Source: Nissolia schottii (Eukaryota > Streptophyta > Magnoliopsida > Fabales > Fabaceae). Taken from it: a DNA stretch of 64,000 bases. The position numbers and the translations under genes are program-made. The stretch spans positions 194,279-258,278 of the forward strand of contig QANU01045372.1 of assembly GCA_003254905.1 (NCBI GenBank), read 5' to 3'. Below are positions 62,440 through 64,000 of this stretch, piece after piece; position 1 is the stretch's first letter; each line of letters starts with the position of its first letter. Below the pieces are notes generated by a model that saw only the letters and a program-made list of their open reading frames with translations, was not told the origin of the DNA and ran no database searches.

Positions 62440-63592
62440 TTATGAACAGTGAAAATTGAGGAGGTGCTTGTGTGGAAGGACATTGTCAGCTCTTGTGATC
62501 TTCAGCCTCTTGACAGTTGTCAAGAACATCCTGTATTGAACACAAATTAGAGAAATCGTCAAAAATATTAAAAATGGAGATGTCGACACTTAATTCGAGA
62601 GTTTAATTTTACATATTTATCTCACATGTCAATGTTATAAGTGAATACTGATTTATGAAACATTCAATAAAACAAAGTAAGAGAAAATATCAAAAAAAAT
62701 TTCTATCAATTTCAAGATAATGTAATTAAATTAGTATAATTACTTACTCCCATGGCACATCTCCAACCATCATCCAGTCCCCTTCTTTGTCCTCATAAGT
62801 TAGAACATGAAAATTCCCAGAATTCCATGGCTGAGAGCTGGGGCCTAAGAAAGATATAAAAAAAGAAAGAAAGAAAAAAAAAACCAATTTTGATCACTAA
62901 ATATGTGTTAGGTCCAAAAGAGAAATTAACAAGTTGCAAAAAGGAAACTAACCCCTCGAGAATTTTAACAAATTCTTACATAGAATGGTGGTTCTGAACA
63001 TGTGGCCAAGAGCTTTGACAAGTCCATCATAACTATGGTGTGCCAGCAGGTTCAATTTTCTACCAATTGGGATTCCTTCCATGTATACCTTGACAAACAA
63101 AGAGCCTCTTTGGCTCTGCTGGTTCTGTTTCTCAACAAGGGTGCACCTCAATATGGACTTAATTGGTGGCCAATCAAAACTTTGTTCCCTGAAACAAACA
63201 TAAATTAACACGTTAACCTATCTTAGTTACTCCTTTTGTTTCATAATATCTTGTCACTTCTTAAATTAATAATGTACTAAATTTATCAAATGACATGAAG
63301 AAGAAACAATTAGTTACCTTGGTGTTGAATGGAGTGGTAAATGAGATTGGGAAGAAGAAGAGGAAGAGGAAGAGGAGATGCTAAGGCCAAGTTTGAGGTC
63401 AGTGCTCAAATCTGTTCTGTTACTGGAGAGGGAAAATAGAGATGAAGAGGGAGAGGAAGAGGAGGTTAGAGGTGGTGATGTGAAAGAAGGGTGGTTGTTG
63501 CTGCTGCTATCAATGGAAGAAGATGAAGATGATGATGACTTAGTTTGGAGGTCATCATCAATGTTAAGCTCTAAAGTTCCCATTGTCTTCAA
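62440..63592 (-). CDS. Aux/IAA auxin-response repressor, IAA31-like
   Basis: Exons 63318-63592, 62980-63188, 62748-62844 and 62440-62530 join in consistent phases to give 223 aa. Domain I is the LxLxL repressor motif in [10 protein letters not shown] (about residue 69). The degron position has FDWPPIKS instead of the usual GWPP core. The PB1-type domains III/IV follow: [38 protein letters not shown] and [11 protein letters not shown]. Aux/IAA proteins bind ARF transcription factors and are normally destroyed through TIR1/AFB in the presence of auxin. The DWPPIKS form and the Ser-rich N-terminus match what I recall of AtIAA31, a long-lived non-canonical member. Met4 (63583) is an alternative start. 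A TATA-like run lies near 63642-63653. Confidence 0.93.
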
Positions 63593-64000
63593 ATCAGAAA
63601 CTGATCAAGACTGAAAAGAAAAAGCCGCCACATTGTGTTCCTTATATATATATAGAGAGACATAGCAAAGAGAGAGAAAGGAAAAGAAGAAAAAATAAAT
63701 AAAGAAAGAAAAGAAAAGAAAAATTGGGGAAAAGCAAAGCCAAGTCAGAGACATTGAGCAAAGTTTTGAATGGTTATTGTGATTTGCTATGAGGGTGGGC
63801 GACATGTCCACAAGGTCTAAGTTACACGGTCTTCAATTTATTATTTATTTTCAAGTTATGGTTGGTTGGAACCTCTAACAACAGCTTTTATTTTAATTTT
63901 AATTCACATCTTAATGATCTCCCACCCCTCCCCACCTCCTCTTCCTTCCTTATTTTATTTTCTTTTTAGAATGTTATTGTTTAATTTAATCTTAGAAAAT
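63593..64000. promoter_or_regulatory. Upstream region of the Aux/IAA gene
   Basis: CTATATATATATAAGG on the minus strand (about 63640-63655) is a candidate TATA box. Purine-rich GAGA/AAAG runs follow at 63655-63725. No canonical auxin-response element pair was noticed. Confidence 0.4.

Overview
This window is plant nuclear DNA, almost certainly from a dicot and probably a legume. The coding genes have several introns. The U2 snRNA gene carries the plant-type upstream element, and the repeats are typical plant transposons (Ty1/copia, LTR, hAT, Mutator, Helitron, SINE). The legume call is inference from remembered protein similarity (CYP83-type P450s, an IAA31-type Aux/IAA) and was not tested.

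Layout. 1-4450: a decayed Ty1/copia element with a hAT MITE nested near its 3' end. 4898-12055: two tandem minus-strand CYP71-clan P450s. The first is a frameshifted pseudogene and the second is intact but has an altered I-helix. 12689-20573: a large Mutator-like element (MULE-PMD1) carrying a transposase remnant and a broken plant mobile domain (PMD/MAIN-like) gene, itself split by an LTR-like insertion. 21328-22382: a second MULE with long TIRs and a perfect 9-bp target duplication, containing an N gap. 24253-26340: guanosine deaminase (5 exons). 26341-33600: intergenic, with SINE-like and duplicated sequence. 33763-34008: small uncharacterised protein. 40165-40458: hAT MITE. 43699-44605: a near-identical copy of 46208-47114 bounded by single Ns, probably an assembly artefact. 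45027-49939: MULE-PMD2 with a perfect 9-bp target duplication, carrying a PMD pseudogene and a nested solo LTR. 50488-50755: a small MITE related to the PMD MULEs. 52955-53467: a two-exon small protein. 56037-58572: BSH, the SNF5 subunit of SWI/SNF (10 exons, 240 aa). 58941-59139: U2 snRNA with its Pol II-type promoter. 59375-59591: ABC transporter remnant. 60564-60914: probable non-autonomous Helitron. 62440-63592: IAA31-like Aux/IAA (4 exons).

The host genes are unrelated housekeeping or regulatory genes, apart from the tandem P450 pair. That pair also shares collinear 5' flanking sequence, and transposon insertions have pushed the second copy of that flank away. The most unusual signal is a family of Mutator-like elements whose terminal regions are arrays of hairpins built on a GAAATCGGCA/TGCCGATTTC-type stem. 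Two members carry PMD genes and one is a 268-bp MITE made almost entirely of two hairpins. A second unusual signal is an array of the 11-bp palindrome CCGCTCAGCGG just upstream of the TATA box of an LTR family, seen in two diverged insertions.
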